Notes under the pieces: model-generated
Database searches by the model: none
What the model was told of the DNA's origin: nothing
What the model saw: only the letters and a program-made list of their open reading frames with translations
Shown here: positions 12,166 to 21,940 of the stretch, in pieces
Position numbering within the stretch: the first letter of the stretch is position 1
Layout: each line of letters opens with the position of its first letter
Made by a program: the position numbers and the translations under genes
NCBI RefSeq assembly: GCF_022539315.1
Contig: NC_066317.1
Location: forward strand, 68,903,679-68,967,678
From: Serinus canaria
Taxonomy: Eukaryota; Chordata; Aves; Passeriformes; Fringillidae
DNA: 64,000 nucleotides
Direction: 5' to 3'

Positions 12166-12253
12166 CTGCCCTGGCTTGGCCGCGGAGGCGGGTGGCGAAG
12201 AAGAGAAGGACGGCGAGCAGCACGGCAGCGGCGGCGAGCAGAACCGGGTCCAT
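12166..12253 (-). CDS. DDRGK1: DDRGK1 exon 1 (coding part): ER signal-anchor
   Basis: This exon encodes the first 29 residues plus one base of DDRGK1 (UFBP1), the ER-membrane adaptor that works with the UFM1 ligase UFL1 in ufmylation and ER-phagy. The start is the ATG reading down from 12253, with G at -3 and +4. Residues 4-20 form one uninterrupted hydrophobic helix of Val, Leu, Ala and Phe, followed by a basic stretch (T-R-L-R-G). That is the N-terminal signal-anchor layout known for mammalian DDRGK1. The exon ends at a good donor (GCAG then GTGGGT; last exon base 12166) in phase 1, which matches the exon 2 acceptor. It sits in a CpG island with a GC box just upstream (12265-12274). The identification comes from recognising the protein layout, and exon 2 supports it independently. 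Confidence 0.92.
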
Positions 12254-12471
12254 CGCGCAGCGCCGGCCCCGCCCACATCACCCTTGGTACGCCCCGTCCC
12301 CTTCCCCTGCCGCAAGGCCCCCCGCGCGCTGTCCCCCGGGCTGTCCCGCGGGGTGCCTGTGGCGGCGCGGCGCGGCGGGCGCGTTGCGATCGGGCAGGCG
12401 CGGCGCGGGCAGTCTGCGGGAGGGGTCCTGGCTCGTGTTTGAGGCGGGCGCTGAGGGAGGGCGCGGAAAAA

Positions 12472-12519
12472 GGAATTAAAAGCGGAATTAAAGCAGGAGT
12501 TAAAGAAGAAATTAAAATC
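12472..12519 (+). repeat. 12-bp tandem repeat, 4 copies, in CpG island
   Basis: There are four adjacent 12-bp units: ggaattaaaagc, ggaattaaagca, ggagttaaagaa and gaaattaaaatc. The period keeps the reading frame and would read as a Gly-Ile-Lys-like tetrapeptide repeat in a plus-strand frame. It is AT-rich in an otherwise GC-rich island. No function is assigned. Confidence 0.8.
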
Positions 12520-12680
12520 TATGAGACAAAGCCGCCCGTGAGTGCGGCGCCCGTGGGTCTGGCCGGCTGCTGCGGGCGGCTGGTGATGCGTCCGTCCTCC
12601 ACACTGGGCGGGTGGGCCCAGGCTGGGGAGATCTCAGCCGTGACCCCGCACCGGTGCACTCCAGGCAGGCCCTGACAGCT

Positions 12681-13372
12681 GTCGGGGTGTCCCAGGCAAC
12701 GGTGAAACTTAAATTACAGCGCTGAGTAATTTCTGTCTTGTGCCTTTAGGTCTCTGGAATTTGGGAATGGGATGAAGCTGGAGCTGCCTGGTCAGCAGCG
12801 ATGTCCTGACCTGGCCTGAACCAAAAATGCACAAAAAGATGCAGGAACTTGCACTGGAGATGGAGAAGAGAATCCCCCCCCTTTGCATGGTCACCCACTG
12901 TTAGACCTGAAACTTTGTCAGGCTTTGTCCCTAAGAGTGAGGAGAGAAATTTTTTAAACTTTACCCATTTTCACTTTGTGGTTGTGAGGTTCTGACTGAT
13001 CAAGCCCTTTCTTGCTTCAGAAATGCTTTCAGCGTGACTGTTTAAAGCCTTCTTGGTGCAGGAAAGTGTTCTAATAAAATGAAAATGCAAATTAGAGGCT
13101 GTGGGACACCTAAAGGTGTCAAAAGCACTGTTTAGCTAATTAGTCATTGCTGTGGGGTCCACAGCTGCCTGTGTCCCTGTTGCTTGTTCAATGTAAGTTC
13201 AGATCTGTCAGCAGATTAAAAGCAACTTCTGCTGAGGGATTTGCTGAATTTTAGCCATGTAGAACCAGCAACACAAGTGGGAAGCTCTCAAAAAAGAGCT
13301 GAAGTACACACTGAGTGTTTTATGGCAAAGTTTTTATTTTAGTAATAGCCTTTCAAAGATCTTATTTTGGGA
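12681..13372. other. Flank of CpG island; possible divergent transcript
   Basis: An acceptor-like pyrimidine tract ends at an AG (12748-12749), followed by a short purine-rich exon-like stretch. No open frame resembling ITPA or another known protein was found. The rest is single-copy-looking. Confidence 0.35.
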
Positions 13373-13905
13373 ATCATTCATAGAATTGTGGAACAGTTTG
13401 GGTTGGAAGGATCCTTAAGGATGATCATGTTCCATTCCTGCCATGTGCAGGGACACCTTCCACTATCCCAGGGTGCTCCCAGCCCTGTCCAGCCTGGCCT
13501 TGGACACTTCCAGGGATTCAGGGGCAGCCACAGCTTCTCTGGGCACCCTGTGCCAGGGCCTGCCCACTCTCACAGGGAGAAATTCCTTCTCAAGACCAAA
13601 TCCATCTGTGCCCTCTGGCAGTGGGAGCCATTCCCTGTGTCCTGTCCCTCCATCCCATGTCCCCAGTCCCTCTCCAGCTCTCCTGGAGCCCCTTTAGGCA
13701 CTGCAAGGGGCTCTGAGCTCTCCATGGATCCTTCTCCAGCTGAGTACCCCCAGCTCTCCCAGCCTGGCTCCAGCCCTGGAGCATCTCCATGGCCTCCTCT
13801 GGATTTGTTCCAGCAGCTCCACGTCCTCCTGCTGTTGGCCCCAGAGCTGGAACAGCTCTGCAGGAGGGATCTCACCTGCAGAATTGCCCTGCCCTGCCCT
13901 GCTGG
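13373..13905 (-). mobile_element. CR1 LINE fragment (long)
   Basis: It starts at the 3' tail ('atagaattgtggaacagttt') and passes 'cagggacaccttccactatc', 'cagcctggccttggacactt', 'gcttctctgggcaccctgtg' and 'ccctctccagctctcctgg'. This is the longest uninterrupted CR1 in the window, with the same subfamily layout as 45832-46230 and 51363-51815. Confidence 0.92.
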
Positions 13906-13949
13906 GGATGAGCACACAGAGGGCTCTGGCTGGGCCATGTAGAGCTTCT

Positions 13950-14283
13950 CACCCACCCCGGCTCCCCCTCAGGCCCAGCCTCTCACCCACCCCAGCTCCC
14001 CCTCAGGTTCAGCCTCTCACCCACCCGGCTCCCCCTCAGGTTCAGCCTCTCACCCACCCCAGCTCCCCCTCAGGCCCAGCCTCTCACCCACCCCGGCTCC
14101 CCCTCAGGTTCAGCCTCTCACCCACCCCGGCTCCCCCTCAGGCCCAGCCTCTCACCCACCCCGGCTCCCCCTCAGGCCCAGCCTCTCTCCCACCCCGGCT
14201 CCCCCTCAGGTTCAGCCTCTCACCCACCCCGGCTCCCCCTCAGGCCCAGCCTCTCACCCACCCCGGCTCCCCCTCAGGTTCAG
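13950..14283. repeat. 34-bp minisatellite, about 10 copies
   Basis: The unit is cccaccccggctccccctca followed by ggcccagcctctca (34 bp). Units alternate between 'ggcccagcc' and 'ggttcagcc' variants. The minus strand is very G-rich, with four or more G-runs per unit. The array begins just beyond the 5' side of the CR1 fragment. Confidence 0.95.
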
Positions 14284-14847
14284 CTTTGGCCAAAGCACAC
14301 ATGGGCAAGCTGGAGGTTCCCAAAGCCTCTGTTCTTTGTCATCCAGCCCTGCAGGCAGCCAGCACACACTCGTGTCAGTGCTGAGTGATTTATTTCCCCC
14401 TGCACGGTCCCTACTGCCTTTAATGAGGAGGTGCTGGTAATGGTGGGATGTCACCTGCTCCTCTCTGGGCTGCAGAGGGAGCAGAGGAGTTTTTCCTGTA
14501 GGTGTCACCAATATCCCGTGTAGAAACTGAGCTTAAACTACTGAGGAAGGACCGAGCGTGGGATGCTCAGGTCACTTTGATACAACACCAGAGTCTTCTG
14601 AAATATTTGAGATCCCTCGGGTTGTGTTTCACAGAAGCCTTCCTGCATTTTCCTAATTTAAGTCTGGAAAAATCCCTCTGGTTTCCTCAATAACCGTGTA
14701 AATTCCAGAGGATTTTGAGGCTGGCTTTCTACCAGGACACTGGGAGAATGTGTGAAGGCTGTGATGAGCTGTGGGTGGTGATTGAATTTGGTGGCTGCTG
14801 CTGGAGCGTGACTGGTTCCACTCAGTCATGCAAATACTGCAAGAATA
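14284..14847. other. No feature recognised
   Basis: This is single-copy-looking sequence between the minisatellite and a CR1 fragment. Short open frames occur on both strands without recognisable homology. Confidence 0.5.
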
Positions 14848-15125
14848 TCTCGGAATCATGGAATGATTTTTGGGTTGGGAGGGACCTTAGAGACCACCTC
14901 GTTCCATGGGCAGGGACACCCTCACTAGCCCAGTGTCCTCCAAACCCCTCTCAACCTGGCCTTGGGCACTTCCAGAGATCCAGGGGCAGCCACAGCTTTT
15001 CTGGGCACCTGTGCCAGGGCTCAGCACCCTCGTAGGGATCAATTCCCTCCTTAGTATTTATTCTAAATCTGCCCTCTTTTAGCTTAAAAATGTTTCTGCT
15101 TTTCCCAGCAGTTGTAAATCCTTAA
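14848..15125 (-). mobile_element. CR1 LINE fragment
   Basis: CR1 phrases in reverse complement include 'ctcggaatcatggaatgatt', 'ggttgggagggaccttagag', 'ccttgggcacttccagagat' and 'attctaaatctgccctctt'. Confidence 0.9.
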
Positions 15126-15295
15126 TCACAATAATACAGTATTTGCAGACCTAGGGAATTTTCTCACCCAGCGTGGGAGCAGTGCCTGATCCCAGTACAG
15201 GCTGTTTTAAGGGAAAATTGTTTTTTTTTCAATTTATTGTGACAAAAGGTCGAACAGCACATTCCCCCTCAAACACCTCATTGTGTAAGGAATTA

Positions 15296-15425
15296 CATAG
15301 AATCACAGAATCATTAAGGTTAGAAAAGCTCTCTCTCATCATCAAGCCCAACTATTCCCCCACTGCCAAAGCCTCCACTAAACCACCCTGAAGTTCCACC
15401 TCTACACTTAAAATCCCTTTAAACT
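15296..15425 (-). mobile_element. CR1-like LINE remnant
   Basis: 'tagaatcacagaatcattaa' is followed by 'catcaagcccaact' and 'gccaaagcctccactaaacc'. It matches a more diverged CR1 subfamily. Confidence 0.7.
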
Positions 15426-15429
15426 GAAA

Positions 15430-15817
15430 TCCTTGCGGGGCTGGAGGCACATCCACGTGTGTGAGTGCCCGTCACTTCTTTGGAGCAGCCGGGAGAGCTC
15501 GCCCAGCTGGCAGAGCAGCCCCGGGGCTTCGATCCAGAGACGCGCGGTGGCGTCAGGTACCGGTGCCCGCTAATGAGGCTCTAATTCCGTGCGAATAAAC
15601 GCAAGTGCATCCAGGAGCTCGGTGTATCCCGGGGCCAACTGGCACGAAACGCCCTCTTCCACACTTGTCAGCTTGCCTCGCCTTCCAGGAGAGGGTGGCT
15701 GGATGCACGCTGCCTGCTGGGAGCTGTTCCTGGACTGCTTTGAGCCGGCAATCATCTCGGAAAGTGCAGCTTGGCACCCAAGTTTGTGCAGAGGCAATTT
15801 GTAACCATTTTCTCCCA
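15430..15817. other. GC/CpG-rich non-repetitive block beside an LTR
   Basis: The block is richer in G+C and CpG than its surroundings and resembles no repeat in the window. On the minus strand one frame is open from 15818 to a TAG near 15570. The same frame is then open again for about 45 codons, including a T-W-M-C-L-Q-P motif. There are no clear splice sites and I do not recognise the translation. It could be a conserved non-coding element, a decayed exon or an unknown exon. Confidence 0.35.
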
Positions 15818-16528
15818 TGGATGTAAGTGAGAACCGAAATGGGGAATGTGGGACTCCAGCTGGCTCTTCAAAATGCAGTTTATTACATCCAAGACGTTAC
15901 AGCAGTCCAGGGTCATGGGTGAGAGGAATAGCAGATTTGTCTTTACAAACCAGCTGTGGGTCTGCCGGTGGATAAAACCAGCACTGGGAGATAAAAGAAA
16001 CAACGGGAAGGATTCCACTGAGTGATGAATTGAAAAGATATTTGCTTTTACAAAGAAAGTTTAGGTTTGCTGATAAATGAGATTAGACATTGAAAGATGA
16101 AAGAAACAATGAGGAAGAAAAAGCCCTAAATTCCATAAAAATTAAAAATTAAAAGGAAGGGTTATGCATTAGAGGGAAATCTCTGGTATCAGGAGTATCA
16201 GGAAGTCTGTACCTCTCAAGGACCTCAGCCAGTGGGGAAAGAGAGAAGAGAAATTCAGGAAATTGGGATAAAAAGGAGGCTCCTCCAAAAATCTGAGAGA
16301 TCCCAGGGGAATGCCCCATGGCCTCTCCCTTTATTCAGATAAAGTCAAAGGACTCCTCTGTCTCCTTTTTGGACATAAACCTCTGATGTTTGTGGATTAA
16401 TTTTCCTAACAGCCACAAGGCTGAACCCTTTGCTCAGGGCATTAACCAGGGACATCCAAATCCACCCCACCTCTGTGGCTTCACTGTTCCCCAAGGAGCC
16501 TTTGAAAGGTTTTGGTTTGGTGGCCACA
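15818..16528 (-). mobile_element. ERV LTR (solo), minus orientation
   Basis: Read on the minus strand it starts tgtggccacc and ends cttacatcca, a TG..CA structure of about 711 bp. A polyadenylation signal (aataaactgc on the minus strand, near 15880) lies close to the 3' end, as in LTRs. About 400 bp (15915-16310) recurs inverted at 17818-18215. No matching target duplication was found, so the ends are provisional. Confidence 0.7.
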
Positions 16529-17571
16529 GGAGAAAAAGCATCTGAATTTCACTTGTAGGGATTTCACTTCACCACTATTTTTCTCTTTAATCTCCTGTCA
16601 GCACAACAGTCTTGATCTCCAAATATTTTTGAAGACTTGCTCAAAGAAATCCTTAGCCTGGCTGGATTTCTTTTAGATTTATATCTTTACTGGCATTATT
16701 TGCTTCAAATTTTCCCCGGCTTTTAAGGCAAAAAAGGCTTTTATGTGATCAAATCCCACTCCCTGCATCATTCAGACATCCTGGCCCAGAAGAAGCTGTG
16801 GCTGAGCTAGACCAGTCAGTGAAACATTCAGAGCAGAAACGAGCTGTTATAAAACACAACACAGAGGCAATCACCTCACAATGATTTCAAGCCTTCAATT
16901 TTTGATGCATTTCTTAATTTTGTAATGTTGTTTTCAAGAACACAGATTCTATTTTGATTATGGCCACTACTTGGGTTTAAATTTTGCTGTTTAAGGGAGA
17001 TTTGGAAGTTATCTCAAGCAACAAGAAACCATTTTATTTCTCCTAAAACAAGTGACAAAAGTAGAGCAATGAGAAGGAAGCAGCAGGGCCAGAAAAGACC
17101 AAGACAGGTCTCAGAATATTCTTCAGAGGCTTTGGGGAGGTGCTGAGCTCCAGGATGGTGCAGGGGCTCCTGGGGGGAGCTCCCTCCACATTTAGGGTCA
17201 CCAGCTCACTGCCCTGCAATTATAAAATAATCTGCAGCTCTTTGGCACTCTGATCCAGACCCTTCCCAGAGTGTGATCCTGCAATCCAGAGCACTCCCTG
17301 GAAGGTGCTGTGTCCCACTGGCACAAAGGAGGATGCAGAACTGCTCCCTTCATCAGCACATTTCCAGAGCATCTGGAAGAAAGGCTGAGGTCCATCTCCA
17401 AGTGGGTGGGAGCTGGAAGGCAGCACTTGCAGCATTTCTCCCTGTAAATAGATCCTGCTGCATGAAGGTTACATCCCTGCTGGAAAATGAGGCATGCCCA
17501 GCCACTGGGAGGTACATCTGTTGGGAAGGAGAAAAGTTTGACAAGAAAGTCTCACAGATATTTATGCTTCA
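16529..17571. other. No gene recognised
   Basis: This is single-copy-looking sequence forming most of the spacer between the two inverted LTR copies. I see nothing else. Confidence 0.5.
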
Positions 17572-17815
17572 CAAAATCACAGAATAATGAGGTTGGAAGG
17601 GACCTTTAACATCATCAACTCCAACCTATGCCCTAACACCTCACCTAGACTATAGCACCAAGTGCCATGGCCAGTCTCTTTTTAAACACATCCAGGGATA
17701 GTGATTCTACCACCTCCCTGGGAAGAGCATTCCATTACTTCATTATTCTTTTTGGTGAAAAATTTCTTCCTAATATTGAACCTATTCCTTCCCTGACACA
17801 GCTTGGGAAGGTATC
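17572..17815 (-). mobile_element. CR1 LINE fragment
   Basis: The 3' tail is 'cacagaataatgaggttgg', then 'cacctcacctagactatagc', 'aagtgccatggccagtct' and 'tttttggtgaaaaatttctt'. Its truncated 5' end abuts the LTR fragment that starts at about 17818. Confidence 0.88.
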
Positions 17816-17817
17816 TG

Positions 17818-18215
17818 GGATCTCTCAGATTTTTGGAGGATGCAGCCTCCTTTTTCTCCCAATTTCCTGGCTGCATTTCCCTTCTCTCTTTCCCCACTGG
17901 CTGAGGTCCTTGAGAGGTTCAGACTTCCTGATACTCCTGATACTGAAGATTTCTCTCTACTGTATAACCCTCCCTTTTAATTTTTAATTTTTATGGAATT
18001 TAGGGCTTTTTCTTCCTCATTGTTTCTTCCATCTTTCAATGTCTAATTTCATTTATCAGCAAACCTAAAGTTTATTTGTAAAAGCAAATATCTTTTCAAT
18101 TCATCAATCAGTGGAATCCTTCCCGTTGTTTATTTTATCTCCCAGTGCTGGTTTTATCCACCGGCAGACCCACAGCTTGTTTGTAAAGACAAATCTGCTA
18201 TTCCTCTCATGGCTG
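17818..18215 (+). mobile_element. Truncated ERV LTR, inverted copy
   Basis: It matches the reverse complement of 15915-16310 over nearly its whole length. Shared pieces include tctgggatctctcag, ccactggctgaggtccttga, ttatggaatttagggctttt and gacaaatctgctattcctct. Both LTR ends are missing. The left break coincides with the CR1 junction. Confidence 0.85.
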
Positions 18216-18339
18216 TGACTGCATCTGTGCCTGTCTTTTCAGCAATTCTCTTCTTCATCTCTTTTGGCTATAAACTATTCCAGATGATTCTTAACCAGTG
18301 TTTCTTGGGCATGAGCACATTCCTAGAACAGACCTGTTG

Positions 18340-18470
18340 TAGTGCCCATCCCTGGAGGTGTCCAAGGAATGACTCAGGTGACACTGAGTGCTCTGGGCTT
18401 TTTGACAAGGCTGTGATGGGACAAAAGTTGGGCTTGGTCTTTGAGGTGTTTCCAAGACAGCTCCAGCTGC
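18340..18470 (+). mobile_element. Degenerate CR1-like remnant
   Basis: 'cccatccctggaggtgtcca' plus 'gtgctctgggctttttgac' and 'gggcttggtctttgaggt' match the layout of the CR1 remnant at 47270-47485, but with heavy divergence. Confidence 0.5.
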
Positions 18471-19417
18471 ATTATCTGAGCATGGTCCCAGCACTGGGCA
18501 AGCTCCTCCTCTGGAATTTACTAGCTGAAAATCAAAGATAAAAATACTGGTTTTCTTCCCAAAGTCAGTCCTGGGGAGGGCAACCATCACAGAAACAGCC
18601 GAGGTGGTAATGTTCGGAGGAAATGTTCAGAGGCTGCTGCTGTTCTGGGTGTCTTTGTCAGGCAGAGCTGCTCCCCCTGCAGAGCTCTCTGCTCTCCTCT
18701 CCTCTCATGCCCATCGAGCTCTTTGTCTAGAGCCTTAATGAGTTTCCCGTATCTTTCAAAATGTAAATTGTAACCAATTTACGAGTCATTAGTTATAAAG
18801 TCACTCACTGCAGCCCCTCTTTAATTTCACCTGTCCCTTCCCGTGTTTCCATTAAACCCCATTTAATTTCAAATTAATCTCATTCTCCCGGCATCAGATG
18901 GGTTTGTAATAAATGTCCCTCAAAGTCTGTGACTCAGCTGACAGCACACGAGCAGTGACCAAGACCTGGATGAACAGGATTTCCAGTCAGAATTAACAAA
19001 GAAGTGTTCTCCTGTCTCCAAAAATCCACCAGCACAAGGAAGAAAGAAAACCAGAAATGCCAAACTGGAATTTGGTTGCTTTGCTGCAGGTGAAGAAAAG
19101 GGGAGCAGTTGTGACCCAGCAGTACCTCCCTCAGGTTGTCCCCAGGGACCATGGGGACTTGCAGCTGTAATGGCTTTGCTGCCTGAGGGAAGGCTTTTAG
19201 CTGCAAAAATCCACTTTTCCAGCCAACTCCCATAAATCCAGAGAGGTTAGTTGGATTGCAGCCTCCCATTGCTTAACGGGAACGTTGCTCACCATTTCAC
19301 ATCCTGGTTTTGGCATGACAGCTGGAGGCATGGGCTGCATTTCTCTTCCTGGGCACAGCACAGAAGAAATCACTTTTATTTTGGCTTGGCTGGAGACTGA
19401 TCTGTGGGGTGCCTGTT
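18471..19417. other. Non-repetitive; possible conserved element 18700-18920
   Basis: No gene was recognised. The section 18700-18920 has no resemblance to the repeats. It carries evenly spaced ATTA/TAAT cores, including 'gagtcattagttataaag' and 'ccatttaatttcaaattaat'. It reads like developmental-enhancer DNA, but this is inference only. Confidence 0.35.
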
Positions 19418-19841
19418 TGTGGCATTTACATTCCCTGAACAAATTCCTTCACCCAGGGTTTTTCTCCTGGGAAGCTGAAAGGCAGTGAGAGAGGCCTCAG
19501 AGAAAAAAGAAAACAATTCTTATCTCATTTACTTCTCCTGTGCTGTGCTCATGTGGAATGTGTTTGGAGATTGTTCACCCACAGGTGATTGTTCCATTGC
19601 ATTCTGCTGGGAGTTGTTTTCACTCTTTGGCCAGTCAGGGCCAAGCTGTGTCAGGACTCTGAAAGGGTCAAGAGTTTTCATTATTATCTTTTTAGCCTTA
19701 GTATCCTTTCTGTATTCTTTAGTAAAGTACAGTATTCTTTAATATAATACAGTGTAATAAAGTAATAAATTAGCCTTCTGATAAGATGGGGTCAGATGCA
19801 TCATTCTCTCCCCTTGTCAGGGTGGCTGTGCATTTACAGTA
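19418..19841 (+). mobile_element. Solo LTR, ERVK-like pentamer-array family (copy 1)
   Basis: It starts tgtggcattt and ends catttacagta. A perfect 6-bp direct repeat, cctgtt (19412-19417 and 19842-19847), flanks it; 6-bp duplications are typical of class II/ERVK elements. It shares 'cctgggaagctga', 'ttagccttctga' and the tail region with copies at 20774, 43656, 48140 and 60439. The pentamer array is nearly absent here, reduced to a short AT-rich patch (about 19730-19770). An AATAAA precedes the conserved 'ttagccttctg'. The terminal CA has become TA. Confidence 0.85.
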
Positions 19842-20773
19842 CCTGTTGTCTTTGGGCAAAACCTCCCCTCCTCTAAAGGCTCTCCCCCACTGTTCTCAGC
19901 ATCCCTCTACCTCTGCCTTCCCTCAGTGCTCATGAGCACATGGTGGAAATGGCCAGGGAAAGGATCCTGGCCTCTGACACCCTTTTTATCAGCAGATGTG
20001 TCTGTGGCAGAACAGCATTACTGGTGTAACCCAGGGCTGGATGTTCATTTACCTGCATTCATCTCCCTTCCAGATTTCTACAGGGAGGCTGGACAAGCCC
20101 AGGTCCTTTTGCTCCCTGCCCTGGTGGTGCCAGACTTCACTTAACATGTCTGTCCCTCTTTCTGTCTTGCTCATGAACAACTTGGCTGATATAAGGGTCT
20201 CTTTGAGTTAGGTTTTATATGTTTTTGGAGATTTATATCACACCAGAGATAGCTCAGCCACCTCAGATGGCATAAAATTAGCAGGATGGCTTTTGTGGCT
20301 GGAAACAGAAAAGTTTTAATAAAAGGAAAATAACGAAGCTCTTTACAGAGAAAAACTGAGCTAGGGCAAGAGATTCTTGCTCCTGGTAAAACACCTGACA
20401 AAAGTGATTATTTCCTTTTGTTCTCTTCTTTTTCTAGTGAATTTCTCAGGTGGGACTTTTTGGCTTCTGTCCCATTGGCCATCCTTAAGTTTGAGGTGAA
20501 GTCCCCCAGGTCCTATGAGGTGTTTTCTCACCTAACTGAGGAGAGAAACTTCTGGGCTTTTTTCCTTTTTAAGGAGACAAAGGATAATTTTGTCACTCCG
20601 TCAGGAGTGGGCACATTCCTCCTCTTGGCCAATTGTGGTCTTGCCTTGTGAGATCTAATTTATCTTTTCAGCTTTATAATTAAGAATATAGAGAAGGGAG
20701 AGCCTAACCCCCCTCAGAGGTGTGTGATAAAAGGATGGGAAGCAACAGGCCTTGGCTGCAGCAAGGGCAACTC
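19842..20773. mobile_element. Possible ERV-derived sequence (mainly about 20205-20760)
   Basis: The segment around 20290-20420 ('agttttaataaaaggaaaa', 'gagattcttgctcctggt') looks like LTR-type sequence with a polyadenylation signal. I could not define termini or a target duplication. No gene is recognisable. Confidence 0.35.
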
Positions 20774-21251
20774 TGTTGTGGTGTTGTGAGGGTCCCCAGG
20801 ATGAGGTGAGAGATGAGAATTTGACTCCAAGTTCTCAGAAGGCTGATATTCTATTCTATTCTATTCTATTCTATTCTATTCTATTCTATTCTATTCTATT
20901 CTATTCTATTCTATTCTATTCTATTCTATTCTATTCTATTCTATTCTATTCTATTCTAATGAAAATGCTATACTAAAACTATACTAAAGAAAGAGAAAGG
21001 AGACATCAGAAGGCTGGACAAGAATGAATAATAAAAACCCGTGACTGACCAGAGAGTCTGACACAGCTGGACTGAGATTGGTCCTGAATTAAAAACAATT
21101 CCCATGGAACCAATCCAAGATGCACCTGTTGGTGAGCAACCTCTAAACCACATTCCAAGCAATCAGATAATTATTGTTTACATTTCTTTTCTGAGGCTTC
21201 TCAGGAGAAAAATCCTGGCCAAGGGATTCTTCAGAAAATATCATGGTGACA
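20774..21251 (-). mobile_element. Solo LTR, ERVK-like pentamer-array family (copy 2)
   Basis: On the plus strand it runs from tgttgtggtg to catggtgaca. The flanks are caactc (20768-20773) and caattc (21252-21257), a 6-bp target duplication with one change. It contains a (TATTC)n array and the family's conserved arms: 'gttctcagaaggctgat' on the left, and 'gcaatcagataattattgtt' and 'gaggcttctcag' on the right. Confidence 0.88.
20848..20957. repeat. (ATTCT)n microsatellite, about 22 copies
   Basis: This is an almost perfect pentanucleotide array inside LTR copy 2. It lies at the same position where other family members carry TATTA-based arrays. The open frame it creates (Ile-Leu-Phe-Tyr-Ser repeats) is an artefact. 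Confidence 0.97.
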
Positions 21252-21535
21252 CAATTCCATGAGGCAAGGAGCAATGTTTGCACTGTGAGGATGAAGAAAT
21301 GCTGGACCCCGAGCCCAGAGGGGTGGGGGGCATTGATTCCCTCTGAGGTGTTCTCTTGGAATTCAGGACATCTCTCTGGCTGTCCTGGATTGCCAGAACC
21401 CCTGCCAGGGGGCTCAGAGACCTTGGCACAGAGCCCAAGACACCTGTGACTTTGATGATGACCCATGGAAAAAATTACCAACCTTAAATGAGGATCTGCA
21501 AGCCACAAAAGTCTTAAGTGGAATAATAGTTAGTT
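21252..21535. mobile_element. Possible ERV internal or flanking remnant
   Basis: The sequence leads without a break into the LTR-like block at 21536 and includes an A-rich stretch ('catggaaaaaattaccaac'). It could be the 3' internal end of a retrovirus, but no coding homology was visible. Confidence 0.3.
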
Positions 21536-21940
21536 TGTCATGGGGTGAAAAATAGATTTTTGGGGATTTTAGAATGAGGGTTTAGGGAGCAAGATGGAGG
21601 GATCTGGGCGTGTCCTGCCTTTCTCCTTCTTCTTCTTGGCCTCATTCTTCTGCTGTGATGGTGGCACTTTTGGATTGTTTTAGAGTAGAAGCTCACTGTC
21701 TAACACAGGTGATGGGTATTGGGAAGTTATAGTAAATAATGTACATGTAATTTTTAGTATAAAAAGACAACACCGCCCCAGGGCAGGCAGAGTGCCTCTG
21801 TCTGACCTGCTGAATGGACCTCAGCAGGCCAGAGAAAAAATTTTATAGATAAGAAACAATAAACAACCTTGAGAACGAGAACTGAAGAGTTCTGACTCCT
21901 CCTTTGACCACCAGACTGGGAAAGGAGACTTTCTAACACA
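21536..21940 (+). mobile_element. ERV LTR with TATA box and poly(A) signal
   Basis: It begins tgtcatgggg and ends ttctaacaca (TG..CA). A TATA-like tataaaaag lies at 21758-21766 and AATAAA at 21858-21863, the spacing expected of U3-R in a plus-strand LTR. No target duplication was found, so the boundaries are provisional. Confidence 0.6.

Larger units (their letters stand above)
11830..12680. promoter_or_regulatory. CpG island promoter of DDRGK1, possibly bidirectional
   Basis: The stretch is GC-rich with dense CpG, unlike everything around it, and it covers DDRGK1 exon 1 and its 5' flank. A GC box (ggccccgccc) lies at 12265-12274, just upstream of the start codon, and no TATA box is evident. 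CpG-island promoters of this type are often bidirectional. In mammals ITPA starts on the other side, but I could not find an ITPA first exon here. On the plus strand a donor-like GTGAGT (12538) and an acceptor-like site (AG at 12748-12749) could belong to a divergent non-coding transcript. Confidence 0.75.

Noticed and set aside
12064..12675. 203-codon plus-strand frame across the CpG island
   Set aside because: It is antisense to DDRGK1 exon 1, with composition-driven Arg/Pro/Ala content and no recognisable homology.
13950..14283. Tandem repeats considered as a CRISPR-like array
   Set aside because: Units are contiguous without unique spacers, in a vertebrate genome.
15570..15818. Tentative similarity of the minus-strand frame to DNAAF9
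   Set aside because: Only scattered residues agree. A different nearby frame could be made to match equally well, there are no splice sites, and the start coincides with an LTR edge.
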